Source: Armillaria gallica
Taxonomy: Eukaryota; Basidiomycota; Agaricomycetes; Agaricales; Physalacriaceae
DNA: 64,000 bases
Reading direction: 5' to 3'
NCBI GenBank assembly: GCA_037576215.1
Contig: JBANDB010000003.1
Span: 2,542,001 to 2,606,000 of the forward strand
Positions 44,739 to 58,138 of the stretch are shown here, piece after piece. The notes below the pieces were generated by a model. The model had not been told where the DNA came from. It made no database searches and saw only the letters and a program-made list of their open reading frames with translations. Made by a program: the position numbers and the translations under genes. The stretch's first letter is position 1. Each line of letters starts with the position of its first letter.

Positions 44739-45756
44739 ATGTTCGTTCGCTTCCTCGCGCTTTTTGTGGCCCTTCCTCTCGTCTTAGCTTCGAACCCCAA
44801 ACGCGGTCTGGCTTTCGACCCAGCAGGATACCCCGAGGACATCTACAAGGCCAGCGGCGGGAGTTGTTCCTGGGTGTACAACTGGTCCCCATACTCCCCG
44901 AGCCCCTCGGTCTCTGGAATCGAATTCGTTCCCATGCAATGGGGTACGGATGGACTTAATGGCTTCCTCTCCAGGGCTCGGTCTGATAGTGCTATGAATG
45001 TCCTCGTAGGTTACATTATTTTATTTCATTATCGGGCTCGGCCATGAATTATGTGATAGGGCTTTAACGAACCGGACTATGGCCAGCAGTCTAATATACC
45101 TGTGGGGACGGCCGTGCAGATGTGGAAGGCCGACATCAACCCGTTGGCCAGCTCTGGCATACGGTTAGGTTCACCCGCGGTCACATCGGCGGATTCTGGA
45201 CTTCCTTGGCTATCTGCTTTTCTGGCCCAGTGTTCGGGGTGTACAGTAAATTTTTTGGTCGTTCATTGGTACTCGTTTCTCATTTGATTGCTTGTCATGA
45301 AATGTATTCATATCTTTTCAGGTACGGAGAGGGGGCTGCCAATCTTATACTCTATCTTCAGAAAGTTCATTCAATGTATCCTAACTACAAGATCTGGGTT
45401 ACGGAATTCGCTGATACGCGGACTGACGCTGGAGGTATGTCACCCTTTGTCCGAGATTGGTGTTGTTAATTGATCAAAATCTAAAAGCCGTCCTTGAGTT
45501 CATGAAGCAAGTCGTAGCCTTTATGGATGCGACTGATTGGATTGAGAGATATTCCTGGTTTGCATTCAAGGTGTGATAATTTCCCAATCCTGTTCTCACG
45601 CTCATTTCCTTTTTCGTGAAGCGAACCACGAGTCCGTTAGCGTCAAGTAAGTGTCATCTTTTCATCACGGTTCGAGGGCCTGATTAAATTTTATTAGACA
45701 TGTTAGATGGTAATGGAAACCTCACGCCCCTGGGCCAATGGTACATCCATGGTTAA
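44739..45756 (+). CDS. Glycoside hydrolase family 128 (Asl1-like) beta-glucanase
   Basis: Six exons: 44739-45005, 45060-45268, 45322-45434, 45488-45570, 45622-45646 and 45698-45756; introns of 51-54 bases; 251 residues. A signal peptide (about 1-18) precedes KRGLAFDP, then SWVYNWSPYS, FVPMQWG, NVLGFNEPD with the presumed acid/base Glu, the VNFLVVHWYGE strand, and KIWVTEFADT with the presumed nucleophile Glu. WIERYSWFAFK and a C-terminal GNLTPLGQWY complete the family pattern. GH128 enzymes cut beta-1,3-glucan; in mushrooms they are tied to cell-wall remodelling during fruit-body development or to attack on other fungal walls. All catalytic positions are present, so activity is likely. Confidence 0.93.
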
Positions 45757-45813
45757 ATGCTCTCACCGGCAATGTAGTATATGTACAATCGATACCAATT
45801 AAATCATCCGCTA

Positions 45814-46872
45814 TCACTCTTCAAGGAACGATTCTCTATGAACCCAACCCAGAAGTCTCTGTGCCTTACCACAATCAAAGAATCCCGTGTTCCCACTCAC
45901 GTCTTTCCCTTCTGTGATAGCCACCTTCGGCCAGAATTTTTCTCTAAGCAGCCTGGAATCTTCTTCTACTGCTATGTCAGGCGCCACGATGAAGAAGGCT
46001 TCGTGGCCAGACCACTTCCCGTCGTCCTGTGTCACTGCGAGGATGAACGCGTCAGCGGCGGACTGTTCCTTGACGTATCCCCATAGATCGTTTTTGGCTT
46101 TGTTGATGGGGAGAGAACGTGGTTTGGTTTTGTCGGGGACGGACCAGTGGAGGCGGAGACTGGCGATGCGCATCGTAGGGTATCGACGGACTATAGTGTC
46201 GGCTTGGAGCTCGCAAATGCTGTGGAGAAAGCATTAGCGCGCTTTTCGAAGGGAAGCTCGAGGGGATTTACACTTTGGACAATCCGTAAGGCTCGTCTGG
46301 GAGGCATGGATGATCTTCATCGATAGGGAAGTAATCAAAGTGGGGATCCTTTGAGTACACCAGTGTTAAGACGTTCACAGAGGACGCTTGCGCGATTCGC
46401 GTTATCCCCAACTAAATCATGGGACTTGAATATCTGAAGCTGTAATTCAAGAGATTGGGTCGCGTGCACATACTTCTGCTGCACCACGAAGAACATTCCA
46501 CGATATCACTACGTTACTGAATCCCTGATCAGCATTTGCTGGTCAAGCTGTTGCTTTCAAGCTAACCTATTGTGTGCAGTGACTCCATAGTCTCCTGGGT
46601 TTGGAAACGCTACGCCGGTAGTTGATCCCATGGTCTTTGAAAGAGAAGATCACCATACCGGCAAGATGTATGATCCCTTCACATCCTTGCAGTACCCTGA
46701 GCGTGTCCTCATATACGCGAAGATCAACTTCGTGGAACATATAGTTCCCGTCCGTCAAAAAAGAAGTTGCGCCGTTGACGTCGATCCCAACGACTGTATG
46801 GCCTCGCTTGAGGGACAGGAGAACGACCTGTTTTCCGACCGATCCATTGCAGCCAGTGATTGCGAGTTTCAT
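45814..46872 (-). CDS. NAD-dependent epimerase/dehydratase (extended SDR)
   Basis: Five exons: 46659-46872, 46567-46609, 46474-46516, 46272-46411 and 45814-46219; introns of 49-62 bases; 281 residues. MKLAITGCNGSVGKQVV is the N-terminal Rossmann motif (G-x-x-G-x-x-G); GIDV gives the acidic residue preferring NAD. IIHLAA, then ASSVNVLT, then DEPYGLSKVICEL with the catalytic YxxxK follow the extended short-chain dehydrogenase order. The C-terminal substrate domain is short. Members epimerise or dehydrate nucleotide sugars or act on other sugar-like substrates; the substrate here cannot be read from sequence. It converges with the GH128 gene, leaving only about 60 bases between their stop codons. 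Confidence 0.9.
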
Positions 46873-47383
46873 TCCGAGTGTCGATGCGAGACAATTAGAG
46901 GATAGATGATGTTAGATTGATGATCGATCACTGACAGGTGGAGAGACGGGATGTGTAATTCGAAGGAGGATGACTTTCAACAAATACACGGAAGTTTTTG
47001 TAAGTGTATACAAATACAGTTTGGGTAATGATATCCAAGAACAGAAAACGCAGTATGGTAATGTTAACGATGGTAGGTCTGCGAGTAAAAACACAGGTGG
47101 AAATGTGTCGTATAAATAAAATACACGGTGAAGAGAGGCCGCCGCTTCCACAATAGAATAGCCGGATGGTGGTTCTCGCTTCTGGCCTCGAACCTATACT
47201 ATATAGTGTGACCTTGCGAACGAGTGTAACGAGCGAACTAAAAAGAATGTGATATGTTTTTTAACGTACAAGCTATTGGTGGATGACGCGAATAGCATCT
47301 TCTGACAAGACGGTGTCCTCGGAAGCGGTACGGACATTTGAAGGATGAATATCAAAAACGAGGGTGCGGGAAAATGGTTCAGG
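46873..47383. other. Intergenic region between two minus-strand genes
   Basis: About 510 bases, A+T-rich. It should contain the epimerase promoter and the 3' end of the next gene. No gene recognised. Confidence 0.4.
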
Positions 47384-49714
47384 CTAGGAATTTTCGGTTT
47401 GGTCGAGTATTTGCCCTATGGATGGTGGTCGCGGTTTCTGTAGTTTGGCCGCGTATGCAGCCGCGGGGGTAGGAGGTGTGTTCATTGATCGAGCGACTTT
47501 CTTTTGGTCTTTCTCCCGCCTCTGCTCCGCCGTACCTATCGCGGCAACTATGGCCGGATCACGCGACGTGGGTTTCTTCGGTGGGACAGGAGGTGGGCCC
47601 TCCGGAATAGCAGAAAGCGTAGTCGTGGAGGGGCTCGATGGTAGCATCATTGACGAGGAACCCGATAGCGATGATGATGCCGCCGACGAAGCAAAAGACG
47701 ACACGGAAGCCCGCTTATCCACCTTGGGCACGTCCTTCCTATCCGATTCCAGCGCGAGACGTGTACTCCCCATTCGCAACGATGACCCTCTCAAAAGCCC
47801 TAGCTTAGGTGCCAATCTATATGACTTGACTTGTTGAGATGGAGAGGAGGATGATTCGCCACCGGAGAGCGAGCCTCGGGCCGACTCGGTTCGCGACGTC
47901 GGATAAGACTCTGCGCCAGAGTCATCGTAATCGGAATTGATATGCTTGTAAGCCGGGGATTTGATCACGGAAGATGTCGTATCGCCTTTGCTGTTCTTAT
48001 CCGACTCCAGCGCGGGCGCGGACTTGGACCCGGTGCTAGAGAGCAGGACGTTTCCCGGAATGCGATTGCTGCTGACAAGCCAAGTGAGACCTTTGATTTC
48101 CTTCTCGCGCCGTGCAGCCTCTCGTTCTAGAGAAGCAATCTTTTTCTCGAGAGCGTTCTTTTCGGTAACGTGATTCTGCGTCACCTTAAGTAGGTAGCTC
48201 GCGAGCTCGTCGAGCTGTTGATCGCGGAGAATGAGGGCTTGCCGCAATTGATCCACTGTCGCCGTTTCGATATCAAAGGCGGCATTTTCCTTCTTGGCGT
48301 TCTCGTCAGTGGATTTCCGATCTCGGGATATGGACTTGCTGTGCCTTGGCGGGAGTGATGCAGTGGACAGTGGAGAGGTAGCGATATTGGCACGAGCAGA
48401 AGCCGAGGAAGAAAGGGTTACGGCCCTAGGTCGGGTACCACTGTAACCTAAAGACGATAGTTGAGTTGGAACTGTCTGAGAAGGACCGGGGGTAGCTGGT
48501 AGAGGAATAGTTGGAGGTTGATTTGGCACAGATTGCTTTGACGATCTGATCATCGACTTCGATCTCCGCGATTCATTATGAAGCCAGGATGTCATAGAGG
48601 ACCGCTTGTCTGTGCCACTGGCAGACGTTATCGGCATTGAAATTGTGGAAATCGCCTCCGACTCTTCGCCAGAGGTTCTGGAGATATCATCGGAGACAAC
48701 TCTCCGTGAGCTCTTGGTCGATTTTATGGAACTTGTTTCGTCGCCAACAATCCGCCATTCGCGGAGAGATGTAGGTGAGATAGGAGGAGGAGATGAGGAA
48801 GGTTGAGGGGAGTTATTTGACGAAGATGAACGAGGGAATAGTTGGAGCGATGTCGGGGACATGTCACCATCACTATAGAAAGCCCGATCATCATGATCGC
48901 TAGAAATCGTGGAGTAGGGGGAAGCGCTGGCGTGCAATTTCTTACGGGGTTTAGTGAACAGGTCGTCGTAATTATCGTCTAGAAAACTATTGGCCGGCTG
49001 GGATATGGTAATTGTCGGCTGCTTTGGTCGAGGGGTAGTGGAACGCGTTTCCTTAGAGGTAGTAGAATCTATGCTAGGACGCGCTTTTTTGGGTGGGGGC
49101 ACCAGGGAGTCGGAGGTGTATCCCGTAGGAGAACGGACGCCGGTGATCCTTCCGTTAGGTTTACGGAGGGTTCGTAGTTTTGTGACACGAGATGCCGTGT
49201 TTGGCAATCGATTTTGCGAAGCAGTGGAAGCGACAGGCGAAGCGGATTCTGGTGAGATCACCATAAAACTGCGCCTACATCAAACACAGTTTAGTCCGGT
49301 TCCACATAAGTTATCTTGAATAGACGAGCAGGGTAGCAAAAGAAGCTGATCATGATCTGGGGCAGCTTCCCAAAAAAGGCAAAACGGAAACGAAACTAGA
49401 GGGAAAACTTACTGATCATCCGTTGCCATTGCCAATGACTGCGACCTCTTGTCGCCTTCCTGCTCAGACACTTCGCCCCCAGAGGTACCGGACACGTTGG
49501 ACTTCCTTCTAACGCGTCCGAAGAAGGGAATTAATGTTTTCTTCCGTCGTAAGCCATCCTGCGCGTCTGATGTCGATGTAGAAGGTGTTGGAAGGTTATC
49601 TGGTGCTCGTCGGGGGGTGTTCGTGTGATGCTGATATTGACCAACACCTCGAAGAAAGTCCGCGAAATCGGACGTTTTTGTGCGGAATTTATTGGCGGGG
49701 GTTGAGGTAGCCAT
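47384..49714 (-). CDS. Large disordered serine-rich protein with coiled coil
   Basis: Two exons, 49413-49714 and 47384-49274, with a 138-base intron; 730 residues. Most of the sequence is low-complexity, rich in S, T, P, R and K, with many SP/TP sites. A clear coiled coil lies at about 430-510 (VDQLRQALILRDQQLDELAS, then ALEKKIASLEREAARREKEI). The N-terminal block has FADFLRGVGQYQ and LIPFFGRVRRKS. The C-terminus ends with a PPPVPPKKP proline motif (possible SH3 ligand) and KPRPPSIGQILDQ. The composition suggests a cytoskeletal or polarity scaffold regulated by phosphorylation, but I recognise no named family. The 138-base intron is longer than most in this window. Confidence 0.8.
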
Positions 49715-52345
49715 GCGAAGGATAATGAAAGAAAATGAGGGTAGTCGTCCAAACGGGCGGTGAAAGACCGTGGTTGGTTTAAATTGTAGTGGGAAATTAA
49801 AGCCAAGCTTCGAAGATCAGCCTGGGGTGCCGTTAGCTCCCTTACGGATGCAGTGGTAATGCGAGAAGCAGAAGGCGCTTTTAGCAGTGCACCCACGCGG
49901 AATTGATTTTGGCCGAGATTGAGAACGAGCTGGAGAAAAAATGTAAGGTCACGGTTTGGCTCTAGGCGACGTCACCAACGGGGCTCGTTCCTGTGTGCCG
50001 AAGTAGTGTCTGATCAATATTTCTGACAATATCTGCAAATATCAAATATTCAACATTAACAATCAATTTGCAGTTTACCGGCCCTGATGATGCCAATCTT
50101 GAATCCTCCATTCAAATCACCAATGAGTGGACGTGACTACGGAGTGTCCCGTCAAACTTGCTGACGGCCATTCCGATTGGCTTATGTCGTTACCGGTGTT
50201 CCACTGTTCCTCCCTGTCCCAGGAATATGACCGTTTACATCAACGGCATCTGAAATGACTGACCAACAGTCATCCAGAATCAGAGGCAGGGGTCCCCGTT
50301 ACCGAAGTTGAGAATTTGAGTCTCCATTGACGTGAGAGAAGATTTGATCTCCACGTGCTCGCAATCAGCTCCTCCGGCTCCCATGATACTTGTTCCAGTT
50401 TCTGCTCTGGCGCAGGATTTGCCAGCGCCGGCTTCGTGATTTTTGGTGATGCTTCTGGGCGGCAAGGGTCGCTTCCTGACAAAAGAAAAGGCATTTCCAA
50501 CAAGACATTTTAATTCATCAAAATGCCAAATTATTCATTATCAAGCCGGCGGTCCGTCCATCACGTCGGCGGGTTAACTGGTTGGACTCCTGATTACGCA
50601 GACGTCTTGTGTGTGGTTCAGATCTTATGGCATTGTAAGATAACTTTTGCATGATTGGGAGCCAAACTTGATCCAATCTCCGGTGTGAATTTGACCATGA
50701 GGCATCCGTACATGTCCTTCGCTTTGTCTCAAGGACCTTAAGTCACGGCGTCGTTCGGTAAATTTGATGGTCCGCTGCATGCGGCATAGTCCTGGTTGAT
50801 AATGGAGAGATTCAATCGCATTTGATGGTATCGTGTGGAAATTAGGCTTCTGCTACGACATATAATAGCGCTCACCATTTTACTCCTTCGCCGTACTCCC
50901 CATGGGATACAGAACTGTCCACTATCTCCGTGTTCATGGTAGAGCTCGGAATAGGCCTAGACATCGCCTTAGAGTTTTTGTAGGTGGCGGAAAGATTCAA
51001 TAACATCTGAATTGACACCGCGAGGTGGAAATGATCATCGATAGGTAGCCAGGGGCAGTCGGCGCCTACAAGCTGTAAATAGCCGTGCTCCCGAACCACC
51101 GGATTGATTCTAAGTACCCGGTGGAATCGAAAGATGCCCAAAGGTGCCGACCAAAAGACACCGTAAGACCAAGAATAATCAAGTGTACGTAGTGCAGATT
51201 ACTATTGCAAGAATTCAGCGCTGGAAGATTAAGGAGGACCACATGCTGGGCACAGCAACGCGTTGGTATTCCATGCAAAGCTTGCTTGTTGTTCGGCAGC
51301 CTCCCAGTACCTTTTTTTGAACTTCGAAGTCTACAGCATGTTCTGTTCTCCCACCGTGAGCTCTAAGAACGGTGATAGGTGGCCCTGACAGTTTCTTTCA
51401 GGATACAAAAGAACACCAAAGCAGAAGTTCTCAAACATGAGGTTGGGAAAGGGAAATATCGGCACCGAAATGGGATCCCTATAAACACGGAGACCAAAGC
51501 AGAGTACAAGTCGTGGTTGTCAAGATGACCAAGTCAGATGGAACATCTGGTGACAGTGTGGATGATCTCAGGGATAGAAAGGAGATTCCAGCGAAGGGCG
51601 ACAGATATAAAAAAAGCCAGTCAGTGGCAGTTCGAAGCATGAGGATGAGGGGCGTGGTCGACCCTACGCGAACTGACGGCCCGGTTTAGCCGGTTTAGTA
51701 AGCGCACATCCAATTTTGCCTGATTATATTATTTTTCCTCATGTTTTCCTCCATTTTCTTAATAACGACAACCACAGCGCTGAAATGGATGCCTTTGCTC
51801 CTCTTCAGTCCCTGTACCTCCAAGATGACGACAAAGGCACAAAACTCCTTGCCCTTGAGCATCTCGACCAGGGGCGTCTTTCCCTGTAAATTTCATTGAC
51901 GGATTTTTGGGCGCAGGCACCAGTTGGAACAGACGTAGCTGCATGCATGGAATCCAGCATATTCGAGGTTGTGTGCTGTATTCACCTGGGCTATGCCTCT
52001 GCTATGCCCTCTGGCTGTACGACTTCTGCAGAGTATCGCCGTAACCCAATCTTATCTCAAGTGATCCGAGGCGTGATCTGCTTCAGATTATGTACTTCGG
52101 GAAAGAATGGTGCGTACTGTGTTATATCCATCAGCGGCATCATTGGCCCAATTGATGCTAGTGACACACGTACAAACATACCCGAGTGATGAGCATTCGA
52201 GGCTGTTACCATCGACCTTGGCACCCGACCACCATTTACTGCGCCCAACCACTATCGCGCGCTCGATCCTGCCCTACTCTTACCCCTTCGTCTGACAGAC
52301 AGATCTGATCATTTCGAGCCGTTCAATCCCCAACGACGCCGGGCC
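49715..52345. other. Gene-poor region with coding-like relics
   Basis: About 2.6 kb. On the minus strand, 50280-50475 reads as a plausible terminal exon after a good acceptor (TTTTCTTTTGTCAG), and 50876-51141 is an open stretch ending in a GTGAGC donor. No start or domain links them. On the minus strand near 51770-51900 a frame reads GKTPLVEMLKGKEF. These may be decayed gene pieces; none is annotated as a gene. Confidence 0.35.
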
Positions 52346-55300
52346 ATGCCCGCATTTCCTTCCTTCATGTCCTTGTCAAGGCGCAACAGGAACAAGGACA
52401 CCAAGTCGCCGTTTGAAGTACGGCGCATAAACATGCCAAGCTCTCCACACCCATACGCCGCGCCTGCCGTATTCGATATCAGCCATGACAAGCGGGCATC
52501 AGTGGTCTCCACGGTGTCCACGGTGTCGGAGGGAACAGAGATAAGGCCACGATGTCCTGGGGCGCCAGCATTGGATGTGGACCTCTCTCCTGAACCTATT
52601 ACGAATTGGTTTCCGGAGTATCTGTTTCCAGGAGGTGAAGGTGAAGCATCTGGTAGTGGCAGTGGTTCGCGTCGCGATTTCAGGCACAGTGTGAAGCAGC
52701 TTCAGGATTCTCACAAGGATTCCACTATCGATGAGGATGGAGGCATGTATGGTGACTCCGAGACGTCATCTATGTCCGATGACGTATTGGCCAAGCTGGA
52801 GACGTTGGACGTGAGTATTCTACTCAGTTTCACTGCTCTAGACTTAACATCTTCAGGCGTCTCATTTCGTCAACATCGTAGGTACGGCAAGCAATAAATC
52901 AAATCGAATGGTGCGTGTTGTAGTGTTTGGTCTGAACCCAAGTTGAACGCAGAATTAGTCAATGATGTACAAAAGAACTGCATCTCGCGCGCCTGCACCT
53001 ACTCCCATAAAAATTCCAACTTTGCATGGTGCAAAGGTTCAGCTCATACGCTCGACTTCCGCTTCGGATCGTCGGTCACGGCCCACTTCTCAGATTTCGT
53101 CGATCGAAGAGTTGTCTGCCGTCTCAGGCTCTACCTTGGCGCGAGCGTTGATGGCGAATTCGTTTGTCCTGTCCAGTGATACCAGACTGTCCCGGCACCG
53201 AAGTGGCGCATCGAGTCTTGTCCGCACCGACTCTGCGACGCTACCTCGGGGAGAACATCCTTTCATGAATTCTCCAGTGATTCAGGATAGGACTCTCAGC
53301 TGGGGAAGTCAGTTCTCGTCTTCGCTTTCGCCTGCATCCTCTGAAGCTGTTCCACCCATCCCCTTTAACGCGGAACTGGTCTATTCTCCACCGAAGAATC
53401 CGAGGCTGGAAACCAATAAATCGATTGATGCGCCAAAACGAGCTAGTACCGGAAGCATCATGGGATTGTCTACTAGCGACGCGGATCCCAACCCATCAGC
53501 TTCTCCTCCACTGCCCTACCCTACTCCTCCAGGCTCGAACAGTCTGACATCCGCAGCCCTGAGCGACCATCATTACTCAGAGCCTTTGGAGAAGATAAAT
53601 GAGATTTCTCCCGCTGGTTCTAAGGAGTTTCATGAGATTGATGTCAACCCGCAAGAGGTATCCGCAGCTGACGTAGTTGGAGATATCTCAGAAGAGGTCC
53701 TTTCTCCACTTGCTTCGAACACAGCAAACTCAGCCCCGTCGATCAACCCCGATCCTGATCAACAATATCCTGTGACTCCGTTAACAGGTGCTTCCACAAC
53801 GTCGGGAAGGGATATTGGAGACGTGCTAGACTATTACGAACACAGTCGATCCAATGAGCCTACGGTGGAGAGCAACGAATACAGATTGCCATTTTCACCC
53901 ATCCCGGAGGAGCTGAGCTCTCAACTATCTCCTCCGTCTCCCTTCAAGCAGGACGCCAGGCCTCACGCACATTCTGGTAGCTTGATTTTGAGTACGTCGG
54001 CACCTTCGGCGTCTGGTTCCGGTCAGTTCCTTCGATCTGTATATCTTACACAAAGAACAGCATGCTCATATACCCTTCTAGGTCGGATCGAGTGGGTCGC
54101 GCGACGGGATTCTATACGTTCGGCAAACTCCTCGTCGGAGGACAACGGCAACAGGTTGTCTCTATTGCCCATTGGCGAACGCCCGAGCTCTTTCCAGGTA
54201 TGTGCACTTCACAAGTCAAGTACTGCTTTTGTAACCTTTCTCCTAGTTGTCACCGAATGCTTCTACGGGGAGTATGTATTCAATTCCAAGTGTGGCCTGT
54301 TCGCCCACTTCATACGCTCATCCGCCGGTATCCACAACAGCCAGTAATATGAATAGAACTGGTAGCGCCTCAAGCCCCATCAGCGGTATCCGTGATCTTA
54401 GGGATATGGATACCTATCAACTTATGGTTGCACCTATGGGGAACTCTGAATGCTCTGATAACTCACCTAATGGTGGCAGTTACGGGCCGCAGACATTTCC
54501 CGAGACACCTGATCTTTCTAGTCCGACTTACAGTCTAGAGTCTCCAATACAGTCCGACTACGGACAAGACGAGTTCCCACAGACGCCTATGTCCGCAGCG
54601 CTCTCGAGGGCAAGTATGATGCCCAGCATTACCCAACAGGTGCTGTTGACACGTGCTGCTTCGTCTGTACACGGCGCTAGGCATTCTCGGCAAGTTAGTA
54701 TAACTCGTTTACGGACTGTAGCGCCATCCTCGGACAACTCCGCCCTTGTTTCGGCAGATGCTCGCATCCTTCCGCAATTTTGCGCCGGGAGTCAGCGTGT
54801 TCCCCAGGACATCTTGTCACCTCCTTTACCTTCAATTCCAGATGAAAGTTTTGTTGACCTTGGCGAAACGGTTGTACCAGAACCGAAGCTGGCTAGCCCT
54901 GCCACGCTTCGTCAACGTCCCTCTGGAAGCACTCTATCTCTCCTCTCTCGGCGTACGGGAACTGGATCATCCACGTCCTTGGGGACCGACTCTAATTCAG
55001 AGGTCCGGTTGCTGAAAGCGTTACCGCCTTTGCCACCATCACCTCTACCTTCCTCTCATTCTCCGCCTTCTCCCTTGACCTCTGCGACCCCAGAAATATC
55101 AAATCTACCGGTCGCTCCGGATCACCGACAACCCTGGTCATCGTTGAACACAGACTGTACATCTGAGCCCACAACTTCATATGTTGAACCCCCGAGATCA
55201 CCTTCAGTTCGCCGTGTTGACCCTCTGCCAGGACCTTCTCCCTCTCTTATACCCTCTTCTCCACCAGTGCCACCTCCCCCTCCACTTGCGATTCGTCGGA

Positions 55301-57068
55301 ATGTCGCCCCCCCTGCACTCGTAGTACCGCCACCGCCGCCGTTACCTGCCGTAGATTACAGTATTTCGCCGCCTGCAATCCATGCACCCCCTGCGCTCAT
55401 GGTTCCACCGCCTCCACCTTTACCCACCCATTTACATTCTGTATCACCACAATCAGCTCGACCGCCTCGCACAGACCCCATTCACGTCCAACATGATAGT
55501 GATGTTTATAATGCTTTAGGATCGCCTCCCGCATATGACACGATTGTCCATAATCATCACCATCCGGTGAACACGGCGCCAAGTGCAGGTGTACCCCAAG
55601 ACAGACCTGGACCTCTCTCGTCTGAGAATAGTTCGCTTGCCAACTCTAACGACCAGGCATCGCTGCCTTTATCGTCGACTTCCACTTCCGTACGCAGGAG
55701 AACGAGGGCTCCGGCCGGCCCTCGGGGTCCGTCTCAGCCTAAACGCGATCGAGTTTCTTCCGTCGCTTCAGGCAACGCCAACCGCCGAACATATTTTGCT
55801 GCCCTTCCCTCTCCACGTTTTCAGACACCTACGCCGAAATGGAGGGGCTATACAATAGATGCAGCGAAATGGACATTCAGCTCGTCTGAGCTGCAAACAA
55901 TAGTATCTAAGGCGATACGGCAATCCGCTGAATCATCGTCTATTCGGCTTCTGCGTCAGGAAACAGTTGATGTTGAAATTCCGGCCGAAATGGAGAAGTT
56001 GGAGAAACAGAGGATGGATGTGAAGTCTCGGTACAAAATGTTCACCCGGCGTCGCGCAGAGCTCCTGGAGTCGCTATCTGCAGCCGTTAACAATAACACT
56101 CCCCGGGAAAATCCACCTTTAGGTGTCCGTTACGTCGAAGATTTGAAAGATGTTTCTGCAGCGCTCGACAGGCTGGCGGAAGAGTTGCACAGTATTGACC
56201 AGCAGATTGCGCAGTTGAACTCCCTGTGCGACGTACATTCCGCCAGCGCGTTGGCAATGGCATTAAGGAAACTTAACTCCAGCTTCCTAAAGGAATTCGC
56301 CCAATCCCGAGCCTTACGTGAACAACTTCAAATCCTAGAAGCGGAGAAGAATGAGGCTTGGCAACACGCAGAGAATATGGCGCAGGATTTTGACCACCTG
56401 AGTGAACGGGCAGAGCTCGGGTCACCTGATAGCCAGGGCAAACGTTTTAGTCGTATTTCGGCTGTTCGCAAATCCAGCATCAGAATATCCAGAGCAGGAT
56501 TGAGATCCGCTCGGTCGTCTGTTATCAGTAATAACAGATTGAGTACTTCGTCCGGCACGAAGTCGACGTTCTCGATCGAAGACATCCCTCCTGTTCCTCC
56601 AATACCTCGTCACCGGCCCAACAATATCATGACCAACCTACCCTCTAGGATTTCCACGGTATGCAGCACGATTGTATCTATATTTTCTTACGCTGAGACT
56701 GAGAGCAGGGCATTTCCACGGATGGTATGACACCTAATACAGAGACCAGAGCGATGATCCGAGCTCATGAAGAGCTTTGCGATATGCTCGGCATCACTTC
56801 TAAGGACCTCAAGCCTAGGAGGGCATTATCACTCTTAACGCCTGCCTCTCACGGTGAACAAGCCAGAACACCCGAACCCCGACATAGGCGTCGTTCTAGC
56901 TGTGACCGCCCAAGTTCCTTACCCGATCGTTCTGAGCTCTCTCAAGTGTACAAGGCTATGACAGTGGATGTAAGTTTGAAGGACCACTTTTCGCTGATGT
57001 CGGCCTGACATCCTTTCTAGCCTAATGGAATATTAACAACTCTCGGCATGCTCTCCGATGCAGAGTGA
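52346..57068 (+). CDS. Very large disordered Pro/Ser-rich protein with C-terminal coiled coil
   Basis: Seven exons: 52346-52810, 52857-52910, 52959-54021, 54082-54197, 54247-56658, 56709-56969 and 57021-57068; introns of about 46-60 bases; 1472 residues, the largest gene here. Residues 1-700 are Ser/Thr/Pro-rich with many SP/TP sites. Around 950-1010 are polyproline blocks (VPPPPPLAIRR, PPPPPLPAVDY, VPPPPPLPTH), which could bind SH3, WW or profilin. A basic stretch precedes a helical region (about 1180-1330) with coiled-coil pattern: EKLEKQRMDVKSRYKMFTRR, LAEELHSIDQQIAQLN, LREQLQILEAEKNEA. The C-terminus is highly charged. It is most likely a polarity, septation or actin scaffold, but I do not recognise a named orthologue. 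The exon sum is in frame and all splice sites are canonical. Confidence 0.82.
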
Positions 57069-57326
57069 CAAGACATTTAAATTATTCATTCGTTTTTTCT
57101 ATCTTTATTGCGGAACATTCCTTTCGTTTCAAAGCAGTTCATTTTATTCCGCCATTTTTCGGATACAGACTAACGTACATACATATGACAGTAACAAAAA
57201 ATCTTGCAAGCAATCACCGGTTTTATCCTTTCTTTGGACTGTGTTGAACGCCACAGGGTTGTATGACGGCCACTATGAAAACATGAAGTCGACCAACGAT
57301 AGAAGATATACAGGACGGTAACGAGA

Positions 57327-58138
57327 CTACACACTGGCATGGAATGATTTCATTGTGTGGATAAATACTTCGGACTTGTCACGGTACACCCACCCCACCT
57401 CGGTTCGGGATGTAACTTGTACGAGGTAAAATCCTGTACGAACGAGCTGAGCCGGCATGTCACGTTCATAGCAGCCTTCGGTGGTGTCAACCAAGAACCA
57501 ATGGTTGATGCCGAAGCGGTAACTCAGACGGTATTCGATAATATTATGATATAGAGAACCCGTTGTTACTCCTTCTTGGTTGAAGAAGAACCACATCTCG
57601 CCATAGCTGATATAACCCGTGGGTAGGCCGCACTGCAGACGCCAGATGAGGATGAGAAATAACCAAATGCTTTTGCCTACGGGCCCCTTATTTCAGCTCG
57701 GGTCAGAAATTATAGTAAACGCTACGTGCCTACTTCATGCTCTCCATTGCACACAAAACCAAGGTCAAACCCGATTGGTGACTCCTTGTAACCGATGAGT
57801 GGATTACGAGGCGGAGAAAAGGGGTCCAGACGGGGTGTCTCTGCCATCGCTGATTCATGCTGAAGTGTAGTCAAAGCGGTGGTAATGTTCGCTGCCTTGA
57901 CATATTCCTTGGAAACAATCGCTGTCTGTATACCGAAGGCTGCTTCCATGAATCCGCTGGGGTCTTCGAGCAGCCAACGGATCTGATTTCTTCTTTGACT
58001 TTTCTGGAATATCTGGACATCTGAACGCATCCAGTAGGTGGCGTACAAGCGTTGGTAGTGAGTATCATTCAACTCAGGCATGTTGTTGTAGCTTGAGCAC
58101 GGTACGAGAGGACTACGTAGATTTATATAGTGTCTCAA
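57327..58138 (-). CDS. Unknown tandem-family protein, copy 1
   Basis: Two exons, 57734-58138 and 57327-57686, with a 47-base intron (GTAGGC..TAAG); about 254 residues. The true start may be an internal Met (MPELNDTHYQRLY) or lie in an upstream exon. Conserved blocks shared with copies 2 and 3: SDVQIFQKSQ, RWLLEDPSGFMEAAF, EYVKAAN, KSIWLFLILIWRLQCGLPTG (a likely membrane helix), and INHWFLVDTTEGCYERDMPA. The family is unknown to me. The single hydrophobic helix suggests a membrane-anchored protein. The copy is intact over the conserved part, and its intron splits the frame where copy 3 reads through. Expression and start need RNA data. Confidence 0.6.
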
